A stretch of 64,000 nucleotides of DNA, from the NCBI GenBank assembly GCA_022605955.1, contig JAKCOZ010000001.1, positions 71,926,520-71,990,519 on the forward strand. Direction: 5' to 3'. This document shows positions 62,335 to 64,000 of this stretch, in pieces (the first letter of the stretch is position 1; every line of letters begins with the position of its first letter). Made by a program: the position numbers and the translations under genes. This DNA comes from Rallus limicola (Eukaryota; Chordata; Aves; Gruiformes; Rallidae). The notes under the pieces are model-generated. The model ran no database searches. It had not been told where the DNA came from and saw only the letters and a program-made list of their open reading frames with translations.

Positions 62335-62720
62335 GGCTAATGAAGCTGGGATTGTTCAGTCGGGAGAAAGGAAACAGGGGAGATCTCATCGCTCTCTGCA
62401 GCTACCTAAAGGTGGTTTTAGTGAGGTGGGCGTCAGTCTCTTCTCCTTGGTAGCTACAGGACCAGGGGAAATGGTCTTAAGTTGCGCCAGGGCAAGTTTA
62501 GGTTGTATATTAGGAAGAAAATCTTTACTGACAGGGTTGTTAGATATTGGAACAGGCTGCCCAGGGAGGTGTTTGAGTCACCATCCCTGGAGGTGTTTAA
62601 AATAAGGGTAGATGCTGTACTTAGTGACATGGTCTAGTGTTGGATCTAGGAGGGCTGGATAGATGGTTGGAGTCGATCCTGAAGGTCTTTTCCAACAAAA
62701 ACCATTCTATGATTCTATGA
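62335..62720 (+). mobile_element. CR1 LINE, 3' end (old, frameshifted), inside RASSF8 intron
   Basis: Recognisable CR1 ORF2 C-terminal DNA: ATTGTTCAGTCGGGAGAAAG, AGTTGCGCCAGGGCAAGTTT, AGGTTGTATATTAGGAAGAA, GAACAGGCTGCCCAGGGAGG. It is followed by the end repeats CCATTCTATGATTCTATGA. Its reading frame is broken and it is of a third CR1 type. An A10 run just precedes its left end. Confidence 0.9.
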
Positions 62721-63075
62721 AAGGTGTCGTGGCACTCGGCACTAACCCTGCAGGCTGCTCAGGTCTTGTGAACAACCAGGAACACGGCCACCAGAACACC
62801 TGCTGGTTTATCCTGAGGCAAAGAACTAACCTCTGTTTGGCTTTTCAGGTGGTTCAAATGAGATAAAAACTCCACACAGGTGAAATGAAAAACTGTGTGC
62901 TCTTCAGAAAAAAATAAATCTCAGAGCAATTTGAAAATGAAAGCAACACTCTCTTCCTTTTACCCAAGTTCACTATGGAAACTGTCTGATACTTTTCTTT
63001 CAAGGGCTCCAAATCTGCATAAGAGAAATTCGTTACGGTCAGGTCTTTATCTATGGATAAAAAGGACATTCTTAC

Positions 63076-63965
63076 CTGCAACCGTTTGGTAGCTTGGCCC
63101 AAAGACCGTTCTACAGCTTTAATGCCATTTTCCAACCTCAGACTCTGCTGGCCCTGAATATCAATTTCACCCTTCACCTTCTCAATTTTCTCCTTGACCT
63201 CTTCTTCATTCACTTGGGACTCCTGAACTTCCCGCTGCAGCTTCTCTGCTTCAAGGCCGCTCTCCATGTTGTGGATCTGAGACACGTAGTCCTTCAGCTT
63301 GCCCTCGCACTCCAGGATCCTCTGCCTCATCTCCTGCAGCTGCTCCTTCAGCTGCTTTTCATTCTCCTGCTCGATCTGCAGCTCGTTTTCCCAGAACTCT
63401 TCCTCTTCGATCTCCACTTCGTTCCTTTTGATCTTCTGCTCCAGCTTGAGGATTTCCTCCTCCAGGCTGGAGTTGTACTTTTGTTCCCAGTAGCGGATCT
63501 CGGCTTCGTTGGACTCCAGCTGTTTCTCGATGCACTGAAGCTTCTCTGTCTGGAGGTGGATCAATTTCTTCAGCTCCTCCGCCGTCGTCTTACAGTTGTT
63601 GAGCACCTTTTGCTTGAACTCCGATTCCTTGCTTTTCCCAAAGATGTCCATTAACCCTTTGGCCCCTCCGGTGAAGGTGAGGGATTTCCTCTTCGGCTCC
63701 CTCCTCTTCATGGACTTGTCGGTGGGAGGCCTCAGCTTGGCCAGGGGCGGTAAGCTTTGCCGGTACAGAGTCCTCTCTGGGATGCGTGCCACGCTGTCCG
63801 ACGTCGGCCTCTCGCTCAGAGAGGGCCCGGTGCGGCGCAGGATCAGCTGCACGTCGCTCGCGTACTGACCCCACTTGTTGAGCGACACGATGGGGTTTTC
63901 GTGCGGCGCCAGGTGCCTCTCCGTGTCCCGCCATTTCTCGATCAGCGTGTACCTCCCGGTGCGCC
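63076..63965 (-). CDS. RASSF8: RASSF8, large coding exon (RA domain end and coiled coil)
   Basis: RASSF8 is an N-terminal-type RASSF protein with a Ras-association domain and a long coiled coil. It acts at adherens junctions and is described as a candidate tumour suppressor. This exon encodes 296 residues plus two bases of a split Gly codon. It opens after a CCTTGGCAG acceptor with [20 protein letters not shown], the second half of the RA domain, and continues through [21 protein letters not shown] basic linker holding [20 protein letters not shown] follows, then a heptad-rich coiled coil from about [15 protein letters not shown] to LGQATKRLQ. It ends at a GTAAGA donor. Identity to mammalian RASSF8 is very high. 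The first coding exon (about 35 residues, start codon) is beyond the right edge. Confidence 0.97.
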
Positions 63966-64000
63966 CTGCCAAGGCAAGCACAGCCGTCAGCGGGGCGGGC

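Larger units (their letters stand above)
59561..63075 (-). other. RASSF8: RASSF8 intron, containing a CR1 tail
   Basis: A phase-0 intron of 3515 bases between GTAAGA (donor at 63075) and the acceptor at 59561. It carries the CR1 tail at about 62335-62720 and a possible MIR-like relic at 59895-59980. No alternative exon was recognised. Confidence 0.85.

Noticed and set aside
63094..63654. 186-codon plus-strand Leu-rich frame
   Set aside because: It is the antisense of the RASSF8 coiled coil; Glu/Lys/Gln codons read backwards give Leu/Phe-rich sequence.
1..64000. tRNA, rRNA, CRISPR array, bacterial operon or phage features
   Set aside because: None seen; the sequence is vertebrate genomic DNA with spliced genes, CR1 and LTR elements.

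Overview
This is vertebrate nuclear DNA, almost certainly from a bird. It holds three recognisable vertebrate gene segments with spliced exons, four 3' ends of CR1 LINEs closing in ATTCTATG-type repeats, and two solo LTRs of the avian ERVL type that start TGTCCTGGTTTCAG and end AACCACGACA. I cannot name the species. Gene content and orientation match the conserved block known in mammals as RASSF8 - BHLHE41 - SSPN (human 12p12), read here in reverse: SSPN (-), BHLHE41 (+), RASSF8 (-).

Layout. 1-2532 is the start of SSPN intron 1. 2533-2877 (-) is SSPN coding exon 1. 2878-30700 is a large gene-free interval with an antisense solo LTR (13085-13673), a CR1 tail (25930-26382) and, on the minus strand, a decayed Ty3/gypsy-like retrotransposon whose reverse-transcriptase motifs survive at 26.9-27.4 kb. 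30780-35470 is a dense CpG island containing the complete five-exon BHLHE41 gene (coding 32829-35140, 457 residues), followed by its 3' UTR to about 36.8 kb. 36.95-52.5 kb separates the two convergent genes. It contains a second, unassigned CpG island (41870-42640), a plus-strand solo LTR (46705-47232), a CR1 tail and relics resembling MIR. From about 52.5 kb to the right edge is RASSF8 on the minus strand: a probable long 3' UTR (about 52.54-57.64 kb) and the last three coding exons (57641-57762, 59416-59560, 63076-63965). The first coding exon, with the start codon, lies outside.

The three genes do not form a pathway. BHLHE41 is a circadian E-box repressor, SSPN a membrane subunit of the dystrophin-glycoprotein complex, and RASSF8 a Ras-association/coiled-coil protein of cell junctions; their adjacency is conserved synteny. 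The least explained parts are the gypsy-like relic and the orphan CpG island between BHLHE41 and RASSF8.
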